A DNA stretch of 64,000 nucleotides from Diadophis punctatus similis (lineage: Eukaryota; Chordata; Lepidosauria; Squamata; Dipsadidae): positions 243,256,177-243,320,176 of the forward strand of contig JALIGW010000002.1 of the NCBI GenBank assembly GCA_023053685.1, written 5' to 3'. Below the pieces are notes generated by a model. It saw only the letters and a list, made by a program, of their open reading frames with translations. It had not been told where the DNA came from and did not search any database. Both the position numbers and the translations under genes were made by a program. Shown here one piece after another: positions 53,117 through 63,195 of the stretch. Within the stretch, counting starts at the first letter, position 1, and each line of letters starts with the position of its first letter.

Positions 53117-54557
53117 TGTATCGGAAGGCCACCAGGGGCCGCTCTAGGAGCGGGAAGTACAAGAGTTGTGATTGGTTGAGGGGTTTTGACAGCCGGCTAT
53201 AAAAGCTAGCTGTCAAAGAGAGTTACCTCAGTTCATGTTATGCATTGTTATGGAAGTTGCCTTTATGCTAAGACATTAAAGTGTTATACTTACCTTTACC
53301 GGGAGTCGCCTCAATAATCGCGCCCACCCAATATGGAATAAATATGATTATTAGAATTTAAGGGAAATTACCTAAATATTAAAAATGAATAGGGTATATT
53401 ATGAATGTTTATCACTTTAAAAATTTATCAAGCTGAGATTTGGTAAGTTAATCGATTTTGATTTTTCCCTCTTCTTTTAATATTCTATTTTTTCTTTACT
53501 ACTTTTTGTCTTTTCTATACTTTGATGTTTAAATATAAGAGATGGATGAATTGATAATGGTAAGATTAATTTTTTTATTTGATTTAATTAAATATGTGCA
53601 TTGAGACAGGAAATAAAGAATTAAAAAAAATGGAAATTAATTTAAATGTCAGAAAAAAGGGGTATATTATGATTGTATATTATGCTTGTGTACTACTTTT
53701 ATATATTAGATTTGTTTAAATGTAAAATTTAAGATTTTCTTTATTATTACTATTATTTTAAGAGTTGAAAAATTATAGAGTGGATACAATTAGCAAGAAT
53801 GTTGATGATTAATATGAGAAATTAAAAGAATAATTGGGCATTTAGTTTTTTTGATAGAACAAAGGAAAAAAAACAGAAGCGATAAATAAAGAGACAAAGG
53901 AATTGAAGGAAGCAATATGGCTTAAAATTAAGAAGCAGAAGACAGTAACTATCTTGGAAAGTTAAGCAAATAGCGTCAATTTGGAAGGAAATTTTAAATT
54001 AGTGAATATCCCAGATGACAAAACTAGAAATTAGATTTTTTTTCTTTTTTTTTTTTTGGAGGTAAGATGGAAATAGCAGCATGTACCTAGAAGAGAGTAC
54101 TACATAAAAAGAATAATAATAATATTATATTGGTTAAATTTTTATTTTTATTATATTTCTTTTTTTTAAGATATGATTAGTTTAAAATTGAGATTAGCAT
54201 CAGTCATATATAAAATGAGTTAGTATAAAAGCACTCAAGGAAAGGCAAAGAAAGTGAAAGAGGAAGTAGAAGGGGAGGAAGAGAAGGTGTAGAGAGGGTA
54301 GAGGAGGAGGGAAGGAGTTAGAAAGTAGGAGAAGTTGGAGATAGAGGGGAGTGTAATGGAATAAAGTAGAACAGACTGATGACTGACAAGGCAAGTGTTG
54401 AATAAGATATTGACTTTTGAATGATTGACTATATTGAACAAATACGTATTTTTATTGTAATATTTTAAGTTACATGTGTATTGAATTGTATATAAAGTGA
54501 TGGAGAAAATAAAAAATTTTGTACAAAAAAAAATCGCGCCCACCCGACACGCTACAC
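53117..54557. mobile_element. Probable solo LTR split by an L1-like insertion
   Basis: LTR-like sequence starts TGTATCGGAAGG, has a TATAAAAG box (about 53200), and ends GACACGCTACA after the insertion. The L1-like segment (53330-54531) is AT-rich and has a 3' end in AAATAAAAAATTTTGTACAA. An exact 14-bp duplication (AATCGCGCCCACCC, 53316-53329 and 54532-54545) flanks it. Confidence 0.65.
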
Positions 54558-54794
54558 AGCAATTTCCATAGAGTGCCACAGACCGTGGCTTGCTTAGTCC
54601 TGATTCTTGTAGGAATAGCCTCGTCTTAGCGTTTAAATATCTCTTCATGGCTGCTCTATTGCGTTTGTGGTCGAGGCCTATCTGTAATCTCCCTGCTTTC
54701 ACAGAAAGATCAATTGTGTCTCCTCTTGGCTTTACAGGGCTGGGTCCACGTGCTCAAGTCACGTTAAAAAAAAGCAGAAAGCGATTCTCTGGCC

Positions 54795-55568
54795 ATGTTG
54801 AACTTTGGCCGGGAGCTGCAATCGAACCTGCAACGACCGAACATTGATGGCCTCCAAGCAAAACGAGCCATTCCTTGCAATCAGATGGGTAGCAGTGCCC
54901 AAATTTGGGCAGCGGCTGTTGAAAATATCTCGGGAGGACCTACCTTGAGTCTGAGCACACAGCACCAGCCCTTCCGGCAGTTTGGTTATCAGGAAGTTGC
55001 GGGTCCCCGAGAGGTTTGTAGCCGACTCCACGAGCTTTGTCGTCAGTGGTTGAAGCCAGAACATCACACCAAAGCGGAGATCTTGGATCGGGTGGTGCTG
55101 GAGCAGTTTCTGAGCATCTTGCCCAGTGGTGGGATTCAAATTTTTTTTTACTACTGGTTCTGTGGGCGTGGCTTGGTGGGCGTGGCAGGGGAAGGATACT
55201 GTAAAATCTCCATTCCCACCCCACTCCAGGGGAAGGTTACTGCAAAATCCCCATTCCCGCCCCACTCCAGGGGAAGGTTACTGCAAAATCCCCATTTCCT
55301 CCCAATCAGCTGGGACTCGGGAGGCAGAGAATAGATGGGGGCGGGGCCAGTCAGAGGTGGTATTTACCGGTTCTCCGAACTACTCAAAATTCCCGCTACA
55401 GGTTCTCCAGAACTGGTCAGAACCTGCTAAAACCCACCTCTGATCTTGTCCCCAGAGATCAAGAGCTGGGTGAAGCAGTGTGGCGCAAACACCAGCTCGC
55501 AGGCGGTGGCCCTGGCCGAAGGCTTTCTCCTGAGCCAAGAGGAGGACAGGAAGCAGGAAGATCAAAAG
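54795..55568 (+). pseudogene. ZNF-4, SCAN exon broken by a hAT MITE
   Basis: The exon likely begins at 54737 (acceptor TTGGCTTTACAG) and ends CAAAAG|GTGAGG (donor at 55569). An in-frame TAA upstream makes ATG 54795 (MLNFGRELQ) the start. SCAN helices appear as [40 protein letters not shown] and FLSIL. The frame then enters a 319-bp hAT MITE and meets a stop. SCAN resumes after it ([24 protein letters not shown]). As written the frame cannot give a SCAN domain unless the MITE is spliced out. The downstream exons remain open, so the gene could still act through another start. Losing SCAN would remove dimerisation. Confidence 0.8.
55124..55442. mobile_element. hAT MITE inside the SCAN exon
   Basis: The ends CAGTGGTGGGATTC and AAACCCACCTCTG are inverted. 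The flanks ATCTTGCC and ATCTTGTC differ at one base. A close relative is at 63439-63706. It contains a tandem GGGGAAGGTTACTGCAAAAT unit. Confidence 0.85.
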
Positions 55569-55732
55569 GTGAGGGAGATATCTCCTGGCTGATTTGAGAG
55601 GTGGGTAAATCGTCCCGGAAGTCACACCTTTCCTAATTCCCATCTGGAGGAGATTGTGGAGATCCTTTCCCCAAATCTTGTCCTCTTTCTAATCTCTCTC
55701 CTTGGATGATTCTCTCTCTCTCTCTGGTGCAG

Positions 55733-55799
55733 AACCGTGTCGCTGAACTGGCTCCATGGTGGATCTTAGAGGAAGACCACCAAGATGATACATCACTGG
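55733..55799 (+). CDS. ZNF-4, second exon
   Basis: The exon lies between CTCTCTGGTGCAG and TCACTG|GGTAAGG and has 67 nt, phase 0 to 1. It encodes NRVAELAPWWILEEDHQDDT plus SL, acidic and without a known domain. Phase matches the SCAN exon before it and the 56912 exon after it, and there are no lesions. Confidence 0.65.
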
Positions 55800-56046
55800 G
55801 TAAGGAATATGGAGTCATTTTCTAACTCATTCCCCACTTCCTTGATTTTCTTCAAAAGTAACTGTTATATTGGGTGTTGTTGGCTTCCGGGAAATACTTT
55901 TGGGATTTTGTCTACCCATACTACCACTTACAGATTAACAGAGTTGGAAGGGACCTTGTAGGTCATCTAGTCCAACCCCCATGTACTTCAAAAGAGCTTA
56001 AATGAGAAAGATTTTGTTGACCTCTTTTCCCATTGGATCGAAATAG

Positions 56047-56445
56047 AGGTAGTCCTCGACCTACTACAGTTCACTTAGTGACCATTCCAAATTACAACGG
56101 CACCGAAAAAAGTGACTTATGACCGTTTTTCACAGTTATGACCATTGCAACGTCCCCCAGGGTCATGTGATCAAAATTCAGACACTTGGTAACTGACTCA
56201 TATTTATGACGGTCGCTGTGTCCCGGGGTCCGGTGATCCCCTTTTGCGACTTTCTGATAAGCAAGGTCAATGGGGAAGCCACATTCACTTAGCAACTGAG
56301 GAATTACCCAATTCCTGCAAGCCTAGTACCCAAAATGCAGTCATGTGGCTGCAGTGGGAAGGGACACTTTACAAAACTGTTAAACATCCATCGTAATTGC
56401 AAAAGGTCGTAAAGTGACTGGTCATGAGTCAAGGACTACCCGTAT
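56047..56445. mobile_element. TA-MITE, family Q
   Basis: It runs from AGGTAGTCCTCGACCTACTA to GTCAAGGACTACCCGTA. The next hAT MITE is inserted at its right edge. Confidence 0.75.
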
Positions 56446-56446
56446 C

Positions 56447-56807
56447 CAGTGGTGGGTTCCTGCCGGAGCTGTCCAATACATAGCTCCGGTAGGGAGAGGC
56501 CGATTGCGCAATTTGCGTGTGACCGCTCCGGAGCCATCTTCGCCGGTCCGTTGTGCGCATCAACATCTTTTTCTGAGAATTTTTGGGCGATTTTCCTTCT
56601 GCGCATGCGCGGAAGCAAAATTGCGCTGAAATCGTGGGCACACACGCACGCGCCCCCTTGTGAGATTTCAGCGCGATTTTGCTTCCGCGCATGCACAGAA
56701 GCAAAATCACGCAAGGGGGTGCATGCACGTAGCAAGCGCATGAGCGCCTGAAACGTGCAAATGCGCGCCCAGCGCACCAGCACCAGTAAGTGAGCAACCC
56801 GCCCCTG
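56447..56807. mobile_element. hAT MITE (361 bp) in ZNF-4 intron
   Basis: The ends CAGTGGTGGGTTCCTGCCGG and GCAACCCGCCCCTG are inverted. CCCGTATC is duplicated exactly (56439-56446, 56808-56815). Confidence 0.87.
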
Positions 56808-56911
56808 CCCGTATCGTAGAAAAGTTAGGTCATTTTGCCTAAAATTGGGAAGCAGGTGAGAAGGTTTGATTCTAATTAAAATAAATATCCCTTATATTTT
56901 CCCCCTTCTAG

Positions 56912-56991
56912 GAGGTTCACCAAAGCTGCCATGCTCTAGTAGTTTTTCTCTTGATGGTTTGGTGGGAAGCTGTCCTTTGTCGCACGATCAG
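56912..56991 (+). CDS. ZNF-4, third exon
   Basis: An 80-nt exon between TTTTCCCCCTTCTAG and GATCAG|GTACGT, phase 1 to 0. It encodes GSPKLPCSSSFSLDG and ends SCPLSHDQ; serine-rich, with no domain known to me. It leaves phase 0, as the KRAB exon requires. Confidence 0.6.
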
Positions 56992-57142
56992 GTACGTGAT
57001 AAACAACAGGAGAGATGTCCAGCAATTGCTAGAATGCTTCTTCTCTTATCTTCCCTCTGTCACGCTCTCTCAGGTCCCATTACAATAGGAAAGCCAGGGA
57101 TGGGAAGTTGATGGGTTAGCCATGGTGGCGCAGTGGCTAGAC

Positions 57143-57990
57143 CAGGGGTCAGCAACCCACGGCTCTGGAGCCGCATGTGGCTCTTTCATTCCTCTGCTGC
57201 GGCTCCCTGTCGCTGGTCGGCTCCACAATTGATAGGGCTTTTGGTTAGGACAGGCAGAGGACAAAGGATGCCGTGCTAGGAGGAGACTCTATGGTGGGGG
57301 AAACAAACTTCCGGTCAGCAGAGGAAAAAGGATGCCGCGCTAGGAGGAGACTCTATGGTGGGGACAGTGGTGGGTTCCTACCGGTGCGGTCTTGCCTGTT
57401 TGTCGCCGCAGAGCCGAAGAAGCTGTTGGTGTTCGCGGCGCGGGGCTTTCCCCGCCCGCCGGGACACCGCCGTTTGCGTTCTTTTGCCCTCTGCACATGC
57501 TCAAAGTGTTCTGCTTGCGCAGAAGGCAAAAGAACGCAAATGGCGGTGTCCCAGCGGGCGGGGAAAGCGGGCGGGGGAAGCCCCGTGCCGCGAACGCCAA
57601 CAGCTTCTTCGGCTCTGCGGCGACGAACAGGCAAGACCGCACCGGTAGGAACCCACCACTGGGTGGAGGGAAACGAACTTCCGGACAGCAGAAGAAAAAG
57701 GATGCCGCTCTAGGAGGAGACTCTATGGTGCGGGGGTGGGGGTGAACTTCCGGTCAGCAGAGGAAAAAGGATGCCGCGCTAGGAGGAGACTCTATGGTGG
57801 GGGGGGAACCGACTTCCAGTCAGCAGAGGAAAAAGGACACCACACTAGGAGGAGACACTATGGTGGGGGAAACAAACTTCCGGTCACCAGAGGAAAAAGG
57901 ATGCCGCGCTAGGAGGAGACTATGATGGGGGAACAGGACTTCCGGTTAGGACCTTTTTGGCTCTTTGAGTGTTTAAGGTTGCCAACCCCG
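57143..57990. mobile_element. hAT element with an internal minisatellite
   Basis: The ends CAGGGGTCAGCAACCC and GGTTGCCAACCCCG are inverted, and GGCTAGAC is duplicated exactly (57135-57142, 57991-57998). The body is about six tandem units of 60-66 bp, each with AAAAGGATGCCGCGCTAGGA and ACTTCCGGTCAGCAGAGG. Confidence 0.85.
57365..57661. mobile_element. Foldback hAT MITE inside the minisatellite
   Basis: It is the same palindromic family as 17255-17564. The flanks GGTGGGGA and GGTGGAGG match in 6 of 8 bases. It interrupts the tandem array. Confidence 0.82.
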
Positions 57991-58005
57991 GGCTAGACTG
58001 TAGTA

Positions 58006-58403
58006 CAGGTAGTCCTCGACTTACAATAGTTCATTTAGTGGCCGTTTGAGGTTACAACACCACTGAAAAAGTGACTTATGACCATTTCTCACACTTAACG
58101 ACTGTTGCAACATTCTTGTGGTCATGTGGTTTTACATTCGGGCACTTGACAACTGAGTCACATTTATGACGGTTGCTGTGTCCCAGTGTCATGTGATTCC
58201 CCTTTTACGACCTTCCGACAAGCAAAGTCAATGGGGAAGCCAGATTCACTTAACAACTGGGTTACTAATTTAACAACGGCAGTGATTCCCTTAACAACCG
58301 AGGCAAGAAAAGATGTAAAATGGGGCAAAACTCACTTAACAAATGTCTCACTTAGCAACATAAATTCTGGAGTCAATTATGGTTGTAGGTGGAGGGCTAC
58401 CTG
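58006..58403. mobile_element. TA-MITE, family Q (first of a tandem pair)
   Basis: CAGGTAGTCCTCGACTTACA to GTGGAGGGCTACCTG, bounded by TA. Its right TA is the left TA of the next copy. Confidence 0.85.
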
Positions 58404-58405
58404 TA

Positions 58406-58805
58406 CAGGTAGTCCTCGACATACGACCACAATTGAGCCCCAAATTTCTGTTGTTCAGCGAGACATCTGTTAAGTGAGTTTTGCCTCGTTTTACGACCTT
58501 TCTTGCCTCAGTTGTTAAGTGAATTGCTGCAGTTGATAAGTTAGTTAGCCGGTTGTTAAGTGAACCCGGCTTCCCCATTGACTTTGTTTGTTGGAAGGTC
58601 GCAAAAGGGGGTTGTGTGACCTTAGGACGCCGTAACCGTCATACGTATGAACCTGTTGCTAAGCGTCTGAATTTTGATCACATGATCATGGGCCTGCCGC
58701 AAAGGTCATAACTGAAAAATGGTCATAAGTCACTTTTTTGAGGGCCATTATAACTTTGAATGGTCACTAAATGACCATTGTATTGTGTAAGTCGAGGATT
58801 ACCTG
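58406..58805. mobile_element. TA-MITE, family Q (second of a tandem pair)
   Basis: CAGGTAGTCCTCGACATACG to GTCGAGGATTACCTG, bounded by TA. It is in opposite orientation to the first copy, judged by the order of body motifs. Confidence 0.85.
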
Positions 58806-59018
58806 TACTGCAGGATGACTCTGCCCAATGACAGCAGTTCGATCCTGACCAGCTCAAGGTTGACTCCGCCTTCCATGCTTCCGAGGTGGGTAAAATGAGG
58901 ACCCAGATTGCTGGGGGCAATAGGCTGACTCTGTAAACCACTTAGAGAGGACTGTAAAGCACTATGAAGCGGTATATAAGTCTAAGTGCTATTGCTATTC
59001 CTACCTTCTCTTCTGCAG

Positions 59019-59186
59019 CCTTTCACAAGCTGGAGCTCTGCAGATGAGTTGGGGCTGAAACGCCCACCCACCCCAGATTTGACAACTAAACCGACTCTGA
59101 ACGATCGGTGTTGTAGTCCCAGCCTCTCTGCAGGGCACCGAATTTGCCGAAGGGAACTTAGTCGAAAAATGCTCACTGCAGCTTGA
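59019..59186 (+). other. Possible extra ZNF-4 exon
   Basis: A good acceptor (CTTCTCTTCTGCAG) is followed by 55 open codons in phase 0 (PFTSWSSADELGLKRPPTPD...) and a stop at 59184-59186. I cannot find a convincing donor. It may be an alternative terminal exon or a decayed one. Confidence 0.3.
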
Positions 59187-59193
59187 CACAGAC

Positions 59194-59430
59194 ACAGACC
59201 TGAAGTGGTGCAGTGGTTAAATGCAGCCACTGCAGGCTGACTGCTAGTTCAGCAGTTCAGCTGTTCAAATCTCACCAGGCTCAAGGTTGACTCAGCCTTC
59301 CATCCTTCCGAGGTGGGTAAAATGAGGACCCAGATTGTTGGGGGCAATATGCTGAACTCTGTAAACCGCTTAGAGAGGGCTGTAAAGCACTATGAAGCGG
59401 TATATAAGTAAAGTGCTATTGCTATTTGTC
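59194..59430 (+). mobile_element. tRNA-derived SINE, family T
   Basis: Complete body from CTGAAGTGGTGCAGTGGTTA to TAAAGTGCTATTGCTATT. Confidence 0.85.
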
Positions 59431-59460
59431 CAGTAGGAAAAGCCTGGCATGGGATGGATA

Positions 59461-59885
59461 CAGGGGTAGGGCTCAAAATTTTCAGCAAGGGGTTCTCCGC
59501 CCAGTTGCTGGGTGGGCAGGGCCATGGTGGGTGTGGCCTAGTAGGCCTCCTGTACCACAGTGGGGGTGGGTTGCCCTCCCTGGGCTCCGGAGGCTTTCTT
59601 CGATCCTCCAGGGTGAAAACCACCTCCCCAGGCCCCGGAGGCCCTCTTGATGCGAGAAACGGGCCCGTTTCCGGCCTTCCCGAACTTCCGCTAGGCCCGT
59701 TTTTGCCCTCCCCGAGTCTCCACACGTGCCCTGCACTTACCTGCATCCAAAACGGGCAGCATGGGAACTCCGGGGAGGGGCGGAGCAGGGTAGGAGAGGC
59801 CAGCCAGGAGTGGGATTTGGGGGTTCTCCGAACTGCACAGAATCTTAGCTAGAGGTTCTCCCGAACCCCCAGCAGCCCACCCCTG
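59461..59885. mobile_element. hAT MITE (425 bp) just upstream of the ZNF-4 KRAB exon
   Basis: The ends CAGGGGTAGGGCTC and GCAGCCCACCCCTG are inverted. GATGGATA is duplicated exactly (59453-59460, 59886-59893). It ends 34 bp before the exon at 59920. Confidence 0.87.
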
Positions 59886-59919
59886 GATGGATACAAGGGA
59901 AACATTTATTTCTTTTCAG

Positions 59920-60046
59920 GGTCTGGTGACGTTGGAGGTGGTGGCTCTGGGCTTTACGGAGGAGGAGTGGGGGATGCTGAATCCGGAGCAGAAAGCTTTG
60001 CATGAAGAAGTGATGGAGGAGATTAAGGGGATCGTGGTTTCTCTCG
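59920..60046 (+). CDS. ZNF-4, KRAB A-box exon
   Basis: A 127-nt exon between TTTCTTTTCAG and TCTCG|GTAAGC, phase 0 to 1, paralogous to the ZNF-3 KRAB exon. It encodes GLVTLEVVALGFTEEEWGML, then PEQKALHEEVMEEI and VVSL. EEW is kept, but D-V is V-V and M-L-E is M-E-E, again an atypical TRIM28 surface. The next exon would enter in phase 1; no finger exon is found before 64000, so the gene runs off the window. Between them lie L1 and Tigger insertions. With the SCAN exon broken, this may be a pseudogene, although the KRAB exon is clean. Confidence 0.9.
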
Positions 60047-60200
60047 GTAAGCCCCCCCCCCTCCCCCTTTGACACTCATTTCTCAAAATCAGTGTATCAA
60101 AGCCATCCTGTTTATGTTTTTTTAAACAGTCAGCCGTTCGTCTCTTGAGTTTAGGACAGCCCATCCAGAAAGACTTCATGTTTTTAAGTCTTTGAATAAT

Positions 60201-60391
60201 TGGCGTTCTTTTGCCCTCTGCGCATGCGCAAAGCGTTCTGCTTGTGCAGAGGGCAAAAGAACGCAAATGGCAGCGTCCAGGCGGGCGGGGGAAAGTGGGA
60301 GGGGGAAGCCCCGCACCGCGAACGCCACTGGCTTCTTCAGTTCTGCGGCGACCAACAGGTAAGAGCGTACCGGCAGGAACCCACCCCTGCT
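60201..60391. mobile_element. Partial foldback hAT MITE
   Basis: The centre (TTCTTTTGCCCTCTGCGCAT) and right arm to GGAACCCACCCCTG match the family at 17255. The left arm is missing. Confidence 0.7.
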
Positions 60392-60875
60392 TTGAACGAC
60401 TGTGGTTGAATCTGCAGGATATTTTAACATTCTCCATCCCACAAGCAGAGAAGCAGTACTTCTTTTTTTTTAAAAAAAATTTTATTGACCTTTTTTTTAC
60501 ATTGAAAACAAACAACATTGAAAACAAACATGGAAATTTATACAATTTCCCTCTTTACAACACTTTTTGCGTCGGTAATAGATTTAAATTTTACAGTATT
60601 TTCCTTTTTCATATATCAGTTCTATTATATACATATATTTCACACTTCTATTTTTACATCATATACTTCAAATATTAATGTACTTTATTTCTACCATGTT
60701 TTCTATTTTCCTTTTATTTGCTTATATCTAATACATTCTAATAACTCCTGTATCCTTCCTTATTTTATTCACTCATCCTTTGTCTCTTCTCTGACCACTC
60801 ATAACATTTTTCGCATACTTTATAATATTCTATTTCCTCCTTTACTTACATTCTCTTTGTATATTTGTCCAATTA

Positions 60876-63195
60876 CAGTGGTACCTCGAGATACGAGTGC
60901 CCTAACATACGAGATATTTGAGATACGAGCCGTCGAGCGAGCGAAGTTTTGCTTTGAAATACGAGCAACATTTGAGATACGAGGAACGGCCGGCTGCACA
61001 CGACCCACCAGTTTACTGCGTCTCGTGCGTCTCGTGCGTCTCGCATGATCCCACGCATCCCCCCAGTGTGCTTGTTTACCTCGCTGTCGAAGCATCTTTG
61101 ATAAGTTTTTCTAGGGCTTTGTGCTTTTTGTGCATTTACATAATTTATCACATTTCTTTTTATAACCATGGGTCCGAAGAAAGTGAGTGGAAAGGTCAGT
61201 GCTAAGAAGAAGATGATATCTATTGAATTAAAGCGTGAAATCATAGAAAAAAATGAGCAAGGTGTGCGAGTAGTTGACTTGGCGAGGCAGTACGGGCGTA
61301 GTACTTCAACGATATGTACTGTGCTTAAACAGAAGGAGTCGATAATGGGTATAACACCAGCTAAGGGCGTTACAATAATTTCTAAGCTCCGGAGCTCTCT
61401 CCATGAAAAGATGGAGAAACTGCTGATGGTTTGGGTGACGGAGAAGCAGCTTAAAGGCGATACCTTAACACAGGGCATCATATGCGAGAAGGCACGAGCG
61501 ATTTACGGTGATTTGCTAAATCAGACCCCGCGCACTTCCACGGACGAGGCATCGGAAGACTCGTTTAAAGCCAGTCGAGGCTGGTTTGACAACTTTAGGA
61601 AAAGGACCGGCATTCACTCCATTGTCAGGCTTGGCGAGGCAGCCAGTTCGGATGTGAAGGCAGCTGAGGATTATATCAAAACTTTTTCCGAACTGATAGA
61701 AGCCAAAGGATACATCCCCCAGCAAGTCTTCAACTGTGACGAGACAGGGCTTTTCTGGAAGAAGATGCCGAATAGGACTTACATAACGGCAGAGGAGAAG
61801 ATGATGCCAGGCCACAAACCCATGAAGGATAGACTAACTCTCGCACTGTGCGCCAATGCGAGTGGCGACTGCAAGATCAAGCCTCTGCTCGTATACCATT
61901 CGGAAAACCCCAGAGCCTTTAATTCACATAAGATATTAAAAGAAAAACTGCAAGTTATGTGGAGGGCAAACCCGAAGGCATGGGTCACTAGGCAGTTCTT
62001 TGTGCAGTGGGTAAACCTGGTTTTTGGCCCTTCTGTTAAGAAATATCTACAGGAAAACAACCTACCTATGCAAGCTCTTCTCGTCCTCGACAATGCTCCT
62101 GCTCACCCACCGAACCTTGAAGATGACATCCTCGAAGAGTTCAAGTTTATAAAGGTTCTCTACCTACCACCCAACACCACTCCTATCCTGCAGCCCATGG
62201 ATCAGCAGGTGATTTCTAATTTTAAAAAGCTGTACACTAAGCACCTGTTCCGGCGCTGCTTTGAGGTGACAGAGAACACAAACCTTACCCTTCGAGAGTA
62301 CTGGAAGGACCACTTTAACATCGTGATATGCCTCAGAATTATTGATCAGGCCTGGCTGGGTGTTACAACGAGGACCTTGACCTCTGCATGGAAGAAGCTG
62401 TGGCCTGAGGCTGTAGCCGAAAGGACCTTCGAAGGATTCGAACCCGAAGTGCCAGTGGAGGAGGAGATTGTGTCTCTGGGAAAATCCATGGGCCTGGTGG
62501 TGGATGAGAGAGACGTGAACGAGCTCGTCGAGGAGCACTCTCAGGAACTGACGACCGAGGAGTTGCAAGAGTTACAGTCGCAGCAGCATACGGAGGTTCT
62601 GCAAGAAATTGATTTCGAGGAGGAGCCAGAGGTGGAGGAGGTTATCTCTACAAGTGAGTTGAAGGAGATCTTGGGAATATGGGAGAGAGTTTCACAGTTC
62701 GTGGAAAAGAAACACCCCGAAAAAGTTGCAACTGGTCGTGCATCGGAGCTATTTAATGACACTTGCCTAACTCATTTCCGCAACATTCTGAAAGGGAGGA
62801 AAAAACAAACCTCCTTGGACAGGTTTTTTTTGAATCCGGCGAAAAAGGCAAAGACCAGTGAAGAGAAAAGCAGTGACTAAAATTAAGCATACAGTAGCAT
62901 TTAAGTTGTGTGTAAGTTGCATTTAAGTGACCAAAATACAAATGCACTTTATAAAACCAGTTTATTTCTTTACATTCTCTTTTATTATGTTTTTATACAA
63001 TATTTGTCATTTATAAATACATTTTTCTTATTCAAAAACACGTAACAAGAACAACCGGGCTGGAATTTTGGGGGCTGGAACGGATTAATGGCATTTCAAT
63101 TAATTTCAATGGGGAAAATTGCTTTGAGATACGAGCAAATTGACATACGAGCAAGGTTACGGAACGAATTAAACTCGTATCTCGAGGTTATATTG
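60876..63195 (+). mobile_element. Tigger (pogo) DNA transposon, about 2.3 kb
   Basis: The left end CAGTGGTACCTCGAGATACG follows TA. The right end reads AAACTCGTATCTCGAGGTTA and its last bases have decayed (TATATTG in place of CCACTG), so the TA duplication is lost. Subterminal ACGAG motifs repeat at both ends. Confidence 0.88.
61168..62880 (+). CDS. Tigger-type (pogo) transposase, intact 570 aa
   Basis: It would bind the element's ends and move it by cut-and-paste at TA. An N-terminal CENP-B/psq-like helix-turn-helix (about 15-60, VRVVDLARQYGRSTSTICTV) and a second CENP-B-type DNA-binding part (about 75-150, RGWFDNFRKRTGI) precede the DDE domain. The acidic triad is D191 (FNCDETGLFW), D308 (LVLDNAPAHP) and D345 (LQPMDQQVISNF). 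A Glu-rich tail ends in a basic KKAKTSEEK stretch. The frame is open for 1713 bp from ATG 61168. Length and motifs match TIGD1/Tigger1-type proteins. The decayed right terminus suggests this copy is immobile, though it could still supply protein. Confidence 0.92.
   Translation: MGPKKVSGKVSAKKKMISIELKREIIEKNEQGVRVVDLARQYGRSTSTICTVLKQKESIMGITPAKGVTIISKLRSSLHEKMEKLLMVWVTEKQLKGDTLTQGIICEKARAIYGDLLNQTPRTSTDEASEDSFKASRGWFDNFRKRTGIHSIVRLGEAASSDVKAAEDYIKTFSELIEAKGYIPQQVFNCDETGLFWKKMPNRTYITAEEKMMPGHKPMKDRLTLALCANASGDCKIKPLLVYHSENPRAFNSHKILKEKLQVMWRANPKAWVTRQFFVQWVNLVFGPSVKKYLQENNLPMQALLVLDNAPAHPPNLEDDILEEFKFIKVLYLPPNTTPILQPMDQQVISNFKKLYTKHLFRRCFEVTENTNLTLREYWKDHFNIVICLRIIDQAWLGVTTRTLTSAWKKLWPEAVAERTFEGFEPEVPVEEEIVSLGKSMGLVVDERDVNELVEEHSQELTTEELQELQSQQHTEVLQEIDFEEEPEVEEVISTSELKEILGIWERVSQFVEKKHPEKVATGRASELFNDTCLTHFRNILKGRKKQTSLDRFFLNPAKKAKTSEEKSSD

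Larger units (their letters stand above)
57118..59003 (+). mobile_element. SINE family T split by a hAT element and two TA-MITEs
   Basis: The SINE head (GCCATGGTGGCGCAGTGGCT, to 57142) and body (from about 58806, CTGCAGGATGACTCTGCCC) are separated by about 1.66 kb of insertions. Removing them restores a continuous SINE. Confidence 0.8.

Noticed and set aside
60518..61048. 176-codon AT-rich frame with many Phe, Tyr and Ile
   Set aside because: It crosses the L1-like fragment into the Tigger left end. Its hydrophobic look is due to T-rich sequence.
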